In this document: positions 16,164 to 26,001 of the stretch, in pieces
Layout of the letters: each line of letters starts with the position of its first letter
How positions within the stretch are numbered: the stretch's first letter is position 1
Source of the DNA: Clostridia bacterium
GTDB taxonomy: Bacteria > Bacillota > Clostridia > Oscillospirales > Acutalibacteraceae
DNA length: 64,000 nt
Direction of reading: 5' to 3'
Assembly: GCA_017621885.1 (NCBI GenBank)
Contig: JAGASD010000040.1
Location: forward strand, 62,001 to 126,000
Notes under the pieces: model-generated
Database searches by the model: none
Seen by the model: only the letters and a program-made list of their open reading frames with translations
Told to the model about the DNA's origin: nothing
Translations under genes and position numbers: made by a program

Positions 16164-17480
16164 ATGCCGAACTTTTTTTCGCAGATAATTTCAAAGCTTT
16201 TCACATCAATTTTCAGCGTTATATTTTTGCTTACGGGTATGAAAAGCGGCTTTACTGCCGAGGAGATTAAAACTCCTGAGGATTTCACTCCCGTGCTCCG
16301 TTTTGTTGCCTGCTCTGACATTCACCTTAACGGTGAAGAAGACCAGGAAAACGCAATAAGATTTGCAAGCTTATTGAAGGATATGAACAAATACTCTGAA
16401 AATGCCGAATACAAAAATCTTGATGCTGTTATGGTTGTCGGCGACTTTACAGGCGGCGGTGCTGAAAAGGAGTACGAAATTTACAACAAAATTCTTGCTG
16501 AAAATCTTAACGAAGACACACGGGTGCTTACTGTTCTCGGCAACCACGAATTTATTGATTACCGCGACGTTGACGCAAGCGTCGGCTACGACGTTTATAA
16601 GAAATACGTCAATGAAGAGGTTGATACAGACGTTGTTATTAACGGCTACCACTTCATCGGTGTTTCTTACGCTGATGACGGCAAGAGCTTTACAAGCAAG
16701 ATTATGTGGCTTGAAGAAAGACTTATGAAAGCTACTCTTGAAGATCCCTCAAAGCCCATTTTCGTTTACCAGCATCCTCACCCTGCTTTCACGGTTTACG
16801 GCAGCGGTAACTGGGGCGATTTCACAATAAGAACCGTTCTTGACAAATATCCTCAGGTTGTGGATTTTTCAGGTCACTCACATTATTTTTCAGGTGACCC
16901 CAGAAGCGTATGGCAAGGCGAATTCACAGCAGTGGGCTGCGGTGCTTTAAAGGCATTTATGGGTAACCTTAACTATATAAACGGTGACCAGGATGCCCCC
17001 GGCAGCTCGGGCGGTGCTTGGCTTGTTGAGGTTGATGCAGACGGCAACGTAAGCATGAAGCTTTATGATGCAGAAAACAGAATGTTCTTTGACGATATTG
17101 ATTATTACTTCACAAATTTAAGCGATGCAACAAAAAGAACATACAACTGGCATCAGCAGAAGGCACGCGACACAGAGCCTCGTTTCCCTGAAAACTCCGC
17201 CGTTTCATCATTCATAAATGAAAACGGAGAAACAATAATCACATTCCCCGAAGCAAAGGGCTACTACACTGCTGAAAACTACAAAATCACAGTAACTGAT
17301 TCTTCCAACAAAAAGGTTTACGAAAACACTGTTATTTCAGAATACGTGAGAGCAACAAACGACGATAACAAGGTTAACCTCGGTATTCTTGAAAAAGGCG
17401 ATTACACTGTTAAGGTTATGTCCTACAGTCCATACTCAGCTCAGGGCGAAACGCTCAATAACAAAATAACCGTTGAATAA
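16164..17480 (+). CDS. Calcineurin-like metallophosphoesterase
   Basis: 438 residues. The five metal-binding blocks are visible in order: CSDIHLNGE (D-x-H), VVGDFTGGG (GD), GNHEF (GNHE), YQHPHPAF and GHSHYF (GHxH). The N-terminus has a hydrophobic run (IISKLFTSIFSVIFLLTGM) that may be an uncleaved anchor or signal, so export is likely. After about residue 340 comes a beta-rich extension (ENGETIITFPEAKGYYTAENYKI...) resembling an FN3- or Ig-like module. The substrate may be a phosphoester in the envelope; unknown. Confidence 0.85.
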   Translation: MPNFFSQIISKLFTSIFSVIFLLTGMKSGFTAEEIKTPEDFTPVLRFVACSDIHLNGEEDQENAIRFASLLKDMNKYSENAEYKNLDAVMVVGDFTGGGAEKEYEIYNKILAENLNEDTRVLTVLGNHEFIDYRDVDASVGYDVYKKYVNEEVDTDVVINGYHFIGVSYADDGKSFTSKIMWLEERLMKATLEDPSKPIFVYQHPHPAFTVYGSGNWGDFTIRTVLDKYPQVVDFSGHSHYFSGDPRSVWQGEFTAVGCGALKAFMGNLNYINGDQDAPGSSGGAWLVEVDADGNVSMKLYDAENRMFFDDIDYYFTNLSDATKRTYNWHQQKARDTEPRFPENSAVSSFINENGETIITFPEAKGYYTAENYKITVTDSSNKKVYENTVISEYVRATNDDNKVNLGILEKGDYTVKVMSYSPYSAQGETLNNKITVE

Positions 17481-17528
17481 ATTAAAAGGGCTTGTAAAAA
17501 GCGCAATCCGCATAAAATAATACAAATC

Positions 17529-17563
17529 AAGGGGTTCCTGCAGATAAACTGCAAGAACCCCTT
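17529..17563. terminator. Bidirectional terminator
   Basis: AAGGGGTTCCTGCAG (17529-17543) pairs with CTGCAAGAACCCCTT (17549-17563) except for one C-A mismatch; it lies between convergent genes. Confidence 0.7.
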
Positions 17564-17640
17564 AAATAATAAAAAGAGAAAGTTACTTGAAATTTTAATC
17601 AAAATGCTGTTCCGGAATTTGCCTTTTACAGCTTGCGGTT

Positions 17641-18291
17641 TTATCCTTCAATATCAGTGCCTTCAAAGCTGTTTGCAGCATTCGTTCCATAAGGATCGGA
17701 AGTGCTTGAGCCATTCAGCGCAGAGTTTTCTGCTGACATTGCGGCATCGTTGAATTCATTCAATTGCGACTCTTCGGGCTGTGCCTTTTTAACCTTGAAA
17801 TAGGTTACAATACCGATAATGAGAGATACGATAACCCAACCATGGAAAACTATGTCCAGCACAAAGTCTGACGTAATGTCATAAAGGTAAAACATTCCGA
17901 CAGTGTCAATAATAAAGAAAACAAGAGCTGCAATTAATGCTCCGACCTTCATTTTTCTTGCAAAAAGCCAGCAAACAAGATACGCAAGAATCATTACAAC
18001 CGCAACAACGATTGTTATAGCGAAAAACGAGCTGTCCATAAGATCGGTTTCTGCAATACCTACATACTCCTCAGCAGGATACATACCCGACCAAAACATA
18101 CCGTAATCAACAATAAAGTAAGGTATGATTGCCGAGAAAAGGAAATACGAGCCCGAATTTGTTGCAAGCATAACAATATTGATTGCCGAAAAAACAACTA
18201 CAAGCAAAATATTATATATGCTTTTGTTATACCTTGCATAAGGATTCATAACGGCTGCGCCGTTGGTGGATTTTTTACCGAATAAAGCCAT
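17641..18291 (-). CDS. Multi-pass membrane protein of unknown function
   Basis: 216 residues with about five hydrophobic helices (near 20-40, 42-58, 85-108, 115-137 and 148-166) and a soluble acidic C-terminal tail rich in Ser and Asn. The inner of two close ATGs (18291) is preferred because AAAGGGG is 8 bp upstream of it. No motif recognised; single gene. Confidence 0.6.
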   Translation of the reverse strand: MALFGKKSTNGAAVMNPYARYNKSIYNILLVVVFSAINIVMLATNSGSYFLFSAIIPYFIVDYGMFWSGMYPAEEYVGIAETDLMDSSFFAITIVVAVVMILAYLVCWLFARKMKVGALIAALVFFIIDTVGMFYLYDITSDFVLDIVFHGWVIVSLIIGIVTYFKVKKAQPEESQLNEFNDAAMSAENSALNGSSTSDPYGTNAANSFEGTDIEG

Positions 18292-18361
18292 ATTCATTAC
18301 CCCTTTATTTTTTCTATACTTTGATACTACATTAGCCGATTTGTTTTGTCAACAAAAACAT

Positions 18362-19735
18362 TTATAAAGCTATATGCTCAAGGTTTTTTTCAACAGCCTT
18401 TTCTATATCAACTGTACCCACACCGAAAATTGACGTGTGAATCTTTCCGTTTACGGGCTTTTTCCAGCAATCGTCAATACACTTAATGCCGCCGCGCATA
18501 CCTAAAATTGAACCAACCGTTGCACCGTTGCAGTCTGTGTCAAAAGCCATACCGACCGCAATGCAGATTGATTTCCCGAAATCGCCCTCACCGTAAAGAA
18601 GGGCTGCCGCAACGATCATCGCGTTGGAAATTGTGTGACACCAGCCGTGGTCGGTGTGCTCATCATATCGGGAATGAATAAATCTGAACACATCATCAAC
18701 ACTTGCACCCTTTTTATAAAGCTCATATATTTTCATTACCGCTTCATAAAGCCTTGAGGTTGCGGGAATCTCGGCAAGACCTCCGATAATAATATCCTCA
18801 ATACTGTCCGTCACTGCAGCACAGGCAATCATAGCCGAAGCAAACATTTCACCGTAAATACCGTTTTTAACGTGTGAAATCCGCGCATCGTTATAAGCCA
18901 TTTCTGCCGCTTTTTCAGGCGCACCGGGGTTTATGTAACCGAAATAATCTCCGCGTATCTGCGCGCCGATCCACTCACGGCAAACGTTTTTGTACATTGC
19001 AGAGGGAGGCGGCTCGATGCAGTTTATAAAATTGATATAGGCAATTCTTTCCGCTGTAAAATATGAATAAACCGACTGATATTTAAGCCACGCCCTTGCA
19101 ACATCCTTGGACTCAAAATCCCTGCCATATTCCTCAATTATTTTTTGAGCAAGCACCACGTAGTTTGTGTCGTCGTCAACGGGCATTCCGTCAACTGTGT
19201 CGGCATAAGGTTTATTTTTAAAACCGAATTTGTATTTTGAGCAAATTTCACCGGTTATATCTGTGCTTAAAATATAGCGATGCATAGGGTAATTCCCTGT
19301 TTCCTTTAAAAACGGAATAAACTCATCACTGCGAATGCCCTCAACGGGCTTACCGAGAAGGCAACCGCAGGCTCTGCCCGTCCAGGCTCCGAGAAGCTTG
19401 TTTTTTAAAGCGTCTTTTTCGGAAATTTTGCCGTCGATATCATAAGCTTGTCTTAACTTTTTAATATCTTCGAGCTTATTGGGCTCATTGTATTTATAAT
19501 CAGGTCGCAAATCCGCATTTATAACCGCATCAAAAACTCTGTTGCTCATCTCTGTTTTTTCAGCACCGTTTTCCATTGCGGCAACAGACAAAAACAGCTC
19601 TTTTTGTCCTTCTATATCAAGACCTTCTTCAACAGATTGCCTATACTCTGCCATAATATCGTCCGGGTATCGGTTAAAGCCGTCTGCCTGCTTGTAGTCA
19701 ACTTTTATTTCGGTATCATAAATTTTTGCAAACAT
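18362..19735 (-). CDS. ADP-ribosylglycohydrolase family protein
   Basis: About 457 residues. After an N-terminal extension of about 115 residues comes the DraG/ARH fold: LGAWTGRACGCLLGKPVEG, DDDTNYVVLAQ for the first metal-site acids, and the late HTISNAMIVAAALLYGEGDFGKSI then AFDTDCNGATVGSILG, the DTDxN metal motif. In bacteria such proteins remove ADP-ribose from proteins or nucleic acids, but many sit in sugar-catabolism loci with unknown substrates. Here it is divergent from a glycosidase-like gene, favouring a glycan or nucleoside context (inference). Start 19735 has GTGAGGCG upstream. Confidence 0.85.
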   Translation of the reverse strand: MFAKIYDTEIKVDYKQADGFNRYPDDIMAEYRQSVEEGLDIEGQKELFLSVAAMENGAEKTEMSNRVFDAVINADLRPDYKYNEPNKLEDIKKLRQAYDIDGKISEKDALKNKLLGAWTGRACGCLLGKPVEGIRSDEFIPFLKETGNYPMHRYILSTDITGEICSKYKFGFKNKPYADTVDGMPVDDDTNYVVLAQKIIEEYGRDFESKDVARAWLKYQSVYSYFTAERIAYINFINCIEPPPSAMYKNVCREWIGAQIRGDYFGYINPGAPEKAAEMAYNDARISHVKNGIYGEMFASAMIACAAVTDSIEDIIIGGLAEIPATSRLYEAVMKIYELYKKGASVDDVFRFIHSRYDEHTDHGWCHTISNAMIVAAALLYGEGDFGKSICIAVGMAFDTDCNGATVGSILGMRGGIKCIDDCWKKPVNGKIHTSIFGVGTVDIEKAVEKNLEHIAL

Positions 19736-19828
19736 AAAAATCGCCTCACAATAACTTTGTTGCCATATTATCACATATTTATAAATTTTACAATAAACTA
19801 TGTTCTTATTTTAATGCATTTTAACCGC

Positions 19829-19856
19829 TTGACTATAAATAAAAAAGCAATATAAT
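19829..19856 (+). promoter_or_regulatory. Predicted promoter of the glycosidase/oxidoreductase pair
   Basis: TTGACT (19829-19834), 16-bp spacer, TATAAT (19851-19856), 20 bp before the ATG at 19877. Confidence 0.65.
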
Positions 19857-19876
19857 ATTTATTAGTTGGTGATGAT

Positions 19877-21964
19877 ATGAACACATATTTCAATGAGATA
19901 AATTCAAAGCCTGTCAATACATCCGACAACGGTGCGGTTTATAAAATCCCCGCAGGTGCAATGTGCGGTAACGGTGACCTCGGCATTGTTTTTGACAACG
20001 ATGAAAAAGATCTTATTATCCACGTTTCAAAATGTGATTTTTGGAAATTCACACCCGGAGCAGACAATGACGGCGGTATAAAAACAGTCGGCAGTATCAG
20101 AATAAAAAATATTGACTTATCAGAATATAACATTAAACAGTATTTTGACAAAGGACTGCTTAAATGCAAATTCGGTAATGCTGAAATTGAGTTTTTTGTT
20201 GCTCCCGAAAATCTTATTTACTTTGAAATAAAATCGGCGAAATCAAACGGATTCCTTGCGGATATTGAAATTCCCGATACCTGTAACTCTCAAAATTCTG
20301 TTGTTCATAACAATGGTATTACCTGCTTTGTGCGTAAATTTGAGGGTGAAGAGGTTACCGTAAAATCCGGTGTTGCCTTATGCCTTAAAGAAATTTCCTC
20401 CGGCACCGCAGAGGGCGTTAAAACTGCCCGTTACTGTGTTTCGGTCGTTACTGATTTTGATAATGAAGAGTACACAGAAAAAGCCTTTGATACGGCTTTA
20501 AACTGTGACTACGAAAATGATAAGAAAAAAACCGAGGATAAATGGGAAAGCTTCTTTTCAAAATCAAAAGTAACACTCAAGGATAAGGAAATTGAAAAAT
20601 TCTACAACTCAAGCCTATATCACCTTGCAGGATGTATGGGGAACACCGAATTCCCTCCCGGACTTTTCGGCAACTTTATAACAGATGATTTCTTCCCCTG
20701 GGCGGGAGATTATCATATGAACTATAACTACGAAGCTCCCTATTACTGCATTTTTTCTGCAAACCATCCCGAGCTTTTTGACGGATATATGACACCCGTC
20801 AATGATATGAGCACCGAAGCCGAAAGAATGGCAAAGCTGTTTGGCTGCAGGGGCTACGCATTCCCCGTAAGCTTTGGTCCCAAGGCTCTTGATGTTTACA
20901 GTCAGGCTGACTGCAAGGAGCACGGAATACTTTTCCTCGGTCAGAAAAGCCACGCAGCTTACGCCTGCGTTATCCCCATAATGCACTGGTTTTCAACCTA
21001 TGACAAAGAATATGCGCTTGAAAATTACTATAATTTTATTTTGAACACAGCCGCTTTCTGGGAGGATTACCTCGTTAAAGAAAAGGGCAGGTATGTTATC
21101 AAGGGTGATGCCGCCCACGAGATTCCCTATTATCGCGGTGAAAGGTTCAGATATATCACTCATTTCGGCCAGGTGAACACCATAAACGCCATAAACTCTT
21201 TAGGTCTTGTAAAATTATTATTCAATGGTGTTTATGATATGGCAAAGGAGCTGGGATTAAACTCAGAAAAATATGCCTTGTGGGAAGATATTATTGAGAA
21301 TTTAAGTGATTTCCCCACATTTATTAAAAAGGGGAAAAAATGCTTCAGATATGCAAAATTCGGTATCCGCTGGCGTAACGATAACACAGTTGGTCTTCAG
21401 CACATTTACCCTGCATCGCAAATCGGTTTGAATTCAAGTGAAAAGCTCCTTAAAATTGCAAGGAATACATATTTCATCAACGACAGACGTCTTGACGACA
21501 ACGGCTCTAACTCATATCTTCCTGCCGGTGCAAGAATCGGTGTTGACCCGGATTTTCTTATTGAGGGTATTCATCAAAATATTAAGGAGTTTTCTCTTCC
21601 TAACAGGCTTTTCCGTCACCACGGCGGCGGTATCGAGCACCTTACAACCATTCCCGCAACGATAAACGAAATGCTTATGCAAAGCCATCAGGGAGTCATA
21701 AAGCTTTTCCCCTGCTGGAAGAAAACGGAGGATGCTTCATTTGAAAATTTACGCGCAGACGGTGCATTTTTAGTTTCTGCAGAGCTTAAAAACGGAAAAA
21801 CAACTTCTCTTAAAATCAAAAGCATTAAGGGAAGACGGTGTAACTTGGATTGTGCAGTTGTAAAATCTGTTTTCAAAGAGGACAAAACAGAGGTTTCATT
21901 TGAAAGAAACGGGAATGTTATCTCTTTCGGAACAGAAGCAGGCGCAACGTATATACTTATATAA
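19877..21964 (+). CDS. Six-hairpin glycosidase-like protein (GH95/DUF5703-like)
   Basis: 695 residues with no signal peptide. The N-terminal beta domain starts with PAGAMCGNGDLGIVFDND, a pattern of GH95-type and related (alpha/alpha)6-barrel enzymes (GNGxLG). The barrel region includes GLFGNFITDDFFPWAGDYHMNYNYEAPYYCIFSANHPEL, which matches the W-x-G-D-Y-H-x-N motif of GH95 family alpha-fucosidases/galactosidases. The C-terminal part has HHGGGIEHL and INEMLMQSHQGVIKLFP. Probably a cytoplasmic glycosidase; the exact sugar is unknown. It is followed 31 bp later by an oxidoreductase in the same direction. Confidence 0.8.
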   Translation: MNTYFNEINSKPVNTSDNGAVYKIPAGAMCGNGDLGIVFDNDEKDLIIHVSKCDFWKFTPGADNDGGIKTVGSIRIKNIDLSEYNIKQYFDKGLLKCKFGNAEIEFFVAPENLIYFEIKSAKSNGFLADIEIPDTCNSQNSVVHNNGITCFVRKFEGEEVTVKSGVALCLKEISSGTAEGVKTARYCVSVVTDFDNEEYTEKAFDTALNCDYENDKKKTEDKWESFFSKSKVTLKDKEIEKFYNSSLYHLAGCMGNTEFPPGLFGNFITDDFFPWAGDYHMNYNYEAPYYCIFSANHPELFDGYMTPVNDMSTEAERMAKLFGCRGYAFPVSFGPKALDVYSQADCKEHGILFLGQKSHAAYACVIPIMHWFSTYDKEYALENYYNFILNTAAFWEDYLVKEKGRYVIKGDAAHEIPYYRGERFRYITHFGQVNTINAINSLGLVKLLFNGVYDMAKELGLNSEKYALWEDIIENLSDFPTFIKKGKKCFRYAKFGIRWRNDNTVGLQHIYPASQIGLNSSEKLLKIARNTYFINDRRLDDNGSNSYLPAGARIGVDPDFLIEGIHQNIKEFSLPNRLFRHHGGGIEHLTTIPATINEMLMQSHQGVIKLFPCWKKTEDASFENLRADGAFLVSAELKNGKTTSLKIKSIKGRRCNLDCAVVKSVFKEDKTEVSFERNGNVISFGTEAGATYILI

Positions 21965-21995
21965 ATAAAAAAATCTTTCTTGGGAGGATGATATT

Positions 21996-23192
21996 ATGGA
22001 TAAAAAATTAAAGGTCGGCGTTTTCGGTGCAAGAAGAGGCTGCGGTATTGCTCAGGGTATTACTCTTACCGAAAAGGCTTACATCAGCGCAGTATGTGAC
22101 TACGACGAAAGCACTTACGAAAACATCAAAAAATACTGCTGTGAAGAAACAAAGTTCTACACAGATTTTGATGAGTTTATTGACAGCGGATTGGATGCAG
22201 TTGTTCTCACAAACTTCTTCCATCAGCACGCGAAATATGCGGTAATTGCCCTTGAAAAGGGTATTCATGTTTTAAGCGAAACAATGCCCGCGGTTACAAT
22301 GGCTGAATGTGTTGCTATCTGCCGTGCAAGTGAAAAAAGCGGTGCAATTTATATGCTCGCTGAAAACTATGCTTATTTTGCAGTTACGTCAAAGCTTACA
22401 GAAATTTATCAGAGCGGCACTCTCGGTGAGGCTCTTTACTGCGAGGGTGAATATGTTCATCCCATGAGCCACGAGGAATACGTTCACTACACACCCACAA
22501 CAACTCACTGGCGTGCGCTTATGCCCTCAGGCTTTTATCTCAGCCACTCCTTCGCTCCCCTTATGAGAGTTACAAACGACATCCCCGTTTCTGTTAACGC
22601 AAGAAGCATTTACACAGACGGTATGCGTCAGGAACGCGAAGGTGAACCCGTTAAGGACGTTGCATCAATTATGCTTTGCACAATGAGCAGAGGTGCTGTT
22701 GCAAGAATTACAGGCTGGGCAAAATTCGGCGGTCATGGTAACTGGTACCGCTTTGCTTGTGCAAAGGGCAGCGCAGAAACAGTAAGAGGCGAAGAGGGTA
22801 AGGTTCGCGTATGCTACAACGACTGGGAAATCCCCGAGGGCTGTGAAAAAGAACAGGTTACAACCGTCGGCTTCCCCTTTGATAAGGATAAAGCAAAACA
22901 GTGCGGTCATTCAGGCGGCGACTACTTCGTTTCACACGAATTTTTAAGCTGTATTCTTGAAGGCAGACAGCCTTACTTTAACGCATACCGCTCCTGCGCA
23001 ATGTCTGCGGTTGCAATCCTCGGCTGGAGAAGCAGCCTTCACAACGGTGCAGAATACAAAATCCCCGATTTCTCAAAGGAAGAGGACAGAGTTCTTTACG
23101 AAAACGACAACCTTTCACCCTTCCCCGATGAAAACGGCGTTGCAAACTATCCTTGCACAAAATATCAGTTAGACGAATTTGATATTGATTAA
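21996..23192 (+). CDS. Gfo/Idh/MocA family oxidoreductase
   Basis: 398 residues. N-terminal NAD(P)-binding Rossmann fold beginning KVGVFGARRGCGIAQGI. The following strands and the LEKGIHVLSETMPAVTMAEC segment match the family's EKP-like loop (here ETMP, with Lys replaced). The C-terminal half forms the alpha/beta substrate domain. Such enzymes oxidise or epimerise sugars and inositols. Strong GGGAGG site. The co-transcribed glycosidase suggests it processes a released sugar. The altered EKP motif raises the chance of a non-standard reaction. Confidence 0.88.
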   Translation: MDKKLKVGVFGARRGCGIAQGITLTEKAYISAVCDYDESTYENIKKYCCEETKFYTDFDEFIDSGLDAVVLTNFFHQHAKYAVIALEKGIHVLSETMPAVTMAECVAICRASEKSGAIYMLAENYAYFAVTSKLTEIYQSGTLGEALYCEGEYVHPMSHEEYVHYTPTTTHWRALMPSGFYLSHSFAPLMRVTNDIPVSVNARSIYTDGMRQEREGEPVKDVASIMLCTMSRGAVARITGWAKFGGHGNWYRFACAKGSAETVRGEEGKVRVCYNDWEIPEGCEKEQVTTVGFPFDKDKAKQCGHSGGDYFVSHEFLSCILEGRQPYFNAYRSCAMSAVAILGWRSSLHNGAEYKIPDFSKEEDRVLYENDNLSPFPDENGVANYPCTKYQLDEFDID

Positions 23193-23209
23193 TTTTATAA
23201 TTTAAAGTA

Positions 23210-23250
23210 ACCCCTTGCAAAGAATCAGACTCTTTGCAAGGGGTTTGTTA
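23210..23250. terminator. Terminator after the oxidoreductase
   Basis: 14-bp perfect stem ACCCCTTGCAAAGA / TCTTTGCAAGGGGT followed by TTGTTAT, between convergent genes. Confidence 0.9.
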
Positions 23251-24315
23251 TCAATACTTAATATATCCGTCCTTAAAAAACATTCTTACAACCTTTTTAC
23301 TGAAATTTTGCGGGTTTCTGCCAACAATAACAGATGCAACAGTATAACCCCACCACGCAAGCAACATACATATTGCAAAAATAACAAGGGGCCAATATTC
23401 TTCTCTGTGCAATCTGTTTGTTTCATCAAAGCTTAAAATATAATTATCCTTATATTTAATGGCTTTAAGTGAAAAGTACTCCTTACCGTTATCGGAGTTA
23501 ACCTCTTTGGAATATACAGTTACGGTTTTTTCACCTTTGCAAAGCTCTTTTATTTCATTTGCATTAAACTGTTCATCGAGAAAACTGATTTCATAAATTT
23601 TTTCATCTGCAGAAGTTAACGCTATATATTCTTCAAATTCTTCATAAGATGTAAAGGTTACCGATTGTTTAATGGTGTTGCTTTCGGTTTTAGGTAAATA
23701 AACATAGCAAACCATAAAAATTAAAGAACCTATTAAGAGAACCGTCATAATAATATTCGCAAGCCAAAATCCCGCAACATCGTTAACGTGTCCGTTAAAT
23801 ATATCGTGCTTTGGTTTTACGTCAGGAATATTCCTTCCGCCGTTAAACTCTCTGTATTTTTTCTTTACCTGCTTTATAAAATCATATCCGCCAATATATA
23901 AAGCATCAACCAATAGCTTTCGTTTGCCCACATAAACATAGATTTCATTCATATTTTTTCTTATACCTGTTACCTGAGAATAGGTATACTTTAATTTTCT
24001 GCCGAAAATAGTTTTATAAACAAAGCCGTCTTCGTCATAAGTAATACGGCAATTTACAAATCCCAAAATCAATAATGTGCCAAGCGAGGCTAATCCAAGA
24101 CAAATTAAAGGCACCCACAAGGGCTCATCATTAAAATATGTAATAAGCGCAGGAATTAAAAAAACAACCGCAGCAAGCCCACCTATAATAACAAAGATTT
24201 TCGGCAAATGCACCTTGCCTTTTTCGGTTTCTTTGGGCTGACGCAAAAAAGCAACAACGCCCACTATAACAATTAACATAACAACGCCGCATAATACGGG
24301 CACTATATATTTCAT
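23251..24315 (-). CDS. Membrane protein with PH-like domain (DUF6560-like)
   Basis: 354 residues. Helices near 5-24, 40-60 and 70-88, then a soluble region CRITYDEDGFVYKTIFGRKLKYTYSQVTGIRK that reads as a bacterial PH-like (YdbT/bPH2-type) domain, then further helices near 180-205 and 310-335. Function unknown. It lies 4 bp after the DUF2804 gene, so the two are probably one operon. Confidence 0.65.
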   Translation of the reverse strand: MKYIVPVLCGVVMLIVIVGVVAFLRQPKETEKGKVHLPKIFVIIGGLAAVVFLIPALITYFNDEPLWVPLICLGLASLGTLLILGFVNCRITYDEDGFVYKTIFGRKLKYTYSQVTGIRKNMNEIYVYVGKRKLLVDALYIGGYDFIKQVKKKYREFNGGRNIPDVKPKHDIFNGHVNDVAGFWLANIIMTVLLIGSLIFMVCYVYLPKTESNTIKQSVTFTSYEEFEEYIALTSADEKIYEISFLDEQFNANEIKELCKGEKTVTVYSKEVNSDNGKEYFSLKAIKYKDNYILSFDETNRLHREEYWPLVIFAICMLLAWWGYTVASVIVGRNPQNFSKKVVRMFFKDGYIKY

Positions 24316-24319
24316 AACC

Positions 24320-25414
24320 TCACCACCTGTTTTCTACATACTCGCAGAATGTAAACAAATCTTTTATTTCAAGCTTTGTGCCGTCGTCAAGAATCACATT
24401 GCCGTGCCAATTGCCGTATACCTGATGGCAATTCATTCTGCCCACCTTAAAATCAACGTCCAAATGATTGTCAAGGGTGGGCTTCATTGTCATATTGAAT
24501 CTGCCGTCCTCGGATATAAATTCCCAAGGCTCAAGAAATCTGCCTTTGGGGAATTTTTTAACATCCACAGCACCGATTTTGTGTATCTTTCCGTCATAAA
24601 AAATGCAGGTTTCTGTTGCGTTGCTCTCATTCCCGATTGCCCAGGTTATTTCAAAGCCGAAAAGGTGCTTTTTGCCCTTTTCATCGGTTATATACTGACT
24701 GCCGCTGCCCCAGTACCACACCATTTCATGTACTGTATTAACCCTGCCCCAATCGAGTGAGCAAAATGCTTTATCCTTTGAAAATTCATACACGTAATCA
24801 CCAAATTTAAACTTACCGCCGCAGGGCATACAAAGCTGTTTTGTGGTCATAAAATATTTCGTTTTATCTTCATCAAAGGGAAAAACCGTGGTGATGCTTT
24901 CCAGCCCCTCGGGTATTTCCATAACCGCTTCAACCTCAACGGGCTTACCTTTAAAAGCGCCCTTGTAAAAAAGTGTGCGCTCATTTTCCTTTGTATTAAA
25001 ATCGAACTCCGTTTTGCCTATTTTATCACGAAAACGGCTTGGCACATCGGGTATTGAATGAGAAACGTGCTTATTCGCACCTAAAAAATATTGCACCGAA
25101 TCGCAGATAACCTCTCCCGTTTTAAGGTTAACGAGCTTTGCCGCCACATATCCGCCTATATTGATATTTGCAAAGCTCACAAGAATCTGCATTTCATCAT
25201 CAAAAATAGTATAAAAATCCCATTCCTTTCGGCTTATGATTCCCTTTTTCACATAATCTCTGTTATACTCAAAAATATTTTTTCTTGCCCAGCCCTTTGC
25301 AAGCAAAGTCCCGTCGGGAGCGAGCAAGGGTGTAGGCTCGGTATATTCAATCTGCTTTGACTTTTCCCTCCAATCCTTAAAGGGTTTGTAGGTTCTTTTC
25401 ATTTCTTCGTTCAT
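24320..25414 (-). CDS. DUF2804 domain-containing protein
   Basis: 364 residues that match the DUF2804 family over full length: TPLLAPDGTLLAKGWARKNIFEYNRD at the start, CSLDWGRVNTVHEMVWYWGSGSQ in the middle, and the late FGFEITWAIGNESNATETC and HQVYGNWHGNVILDDG segments. The fold is beta-rich and related to the lipocalin-like AttH/CrtC hydroxyneurosporene-dehydratase fold, suggesting binding of a hydrophobic ligand (family knowledge, not shown here). RBS GAGGTG precedes the ATG. Confidence 0.8.
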   Translation of the reverse strand: MNEEMKRTYKPFKDWREKSKQIEYTEPTPLLAPDGTLLAKGWARKNIFEYNRDYVKKGIISRKEWDFYTIFDDEMQILVSFANINIGGYVAAKLVNLKTGEVICDSVQYFLGANKHVSHSIPDVPSRFRDKIGKTEFDFNTKENERTLFYKGAFKGKPVEVEAVMEIPEGLESITTVFPFDEDKTKYFMTTKQLCMPCGGKFKFGDYVYEFSKDKAFCSLDWGRVNTVHEMVWYWGSGSQYITDEKGKKHLFGFEITWAIGNESNATETCIFYDGKIHKIGAVDVKKFPKGRFLEPWEFISEDGRFNMTMKPTLDNHLDVDFKVGRMNCHQVYGNWHGNVILDDGTKLEIKDLFTFCEYVENRW

Positions 25415-25509
25415 TTATACACCTCACAAAATCAAAACGGAAATTGTAAATCAAATAAATTCTACATATTCTTTACCGGAAGCCATTTCCCACCGCATTA
25501 AATCGGAAT

Positions 25510-26001
25510 CTATAAAGCTCTATAATAAGGACAAATATCTTCAAAATATCCGTCTTTCATACGAAAGCCTTTTGGTATTGTTCCTAATTGAATAAAGCCA
25601 AGACGTTCATATAAATGCCTTGCATGTATATTTTTCGCAACAACTGCATTAAATTGCAACACAGAAAACCCGTGTTCACGCCCTTTTTCAATACAATCCG
25701 ACACCAGCTTTTCTCCTATATGCAAGCCTCTGCTATGAGAACGCACTGCATAGCTTGCGTTACAGATATGACCGCATCTTCCGATATTGTTCGGATGTAA
25801 AATATACAGTCCGCATATTTTCTCTGTTTCAGTATCAACTGCAACACCCGTATAGGTTTGCTCTGCAAAAAAATCAGCACCGCTTTCAAGAGTCAGGAAT
25901 TCTTCTTGGGGAAAGGCATTACCCTCCTCAACGATTTCATTCCATATTTCTATCATCGCGCACAAATCTTTTTCTTCATATTTGCGTATTACTATTCCCA
26001 C
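25510..26001 (-). CDS. GNAT family N-acetyltransferase
   Basis: 163 residues, full-length GNAT fold: IRKYEEKDLCAMIEIWNEIV at the N-terminus, acetyl-CoA loop RSHSRGLHIGEKLV (motif A, R/Q-x-x-G-x-G/A), and the C-terminal ARHLYERLGFIQLG (motif B). The profile resembles L-amino-acid or phosphinothricin N-acetyltransferases. GTG start with GAGGTAAAAGAA upstream. Substrate unknown. Confidence 0.88.
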   Translation of the reverse strand: MGIVIRKYEEKDLCAMIEIWNEIVEEGNAFPQEEFLTLESGADFFAEQTYTGVAVDTETEKICGLYILHPNNIGRCGHICNASYAVRSHSRGLHIGEKLVSDCIEKGREHGFSVLQFNAVVAKNIHARHLYERLGFIQLGTIPKGFRMKDGYFEDICPYYRAL

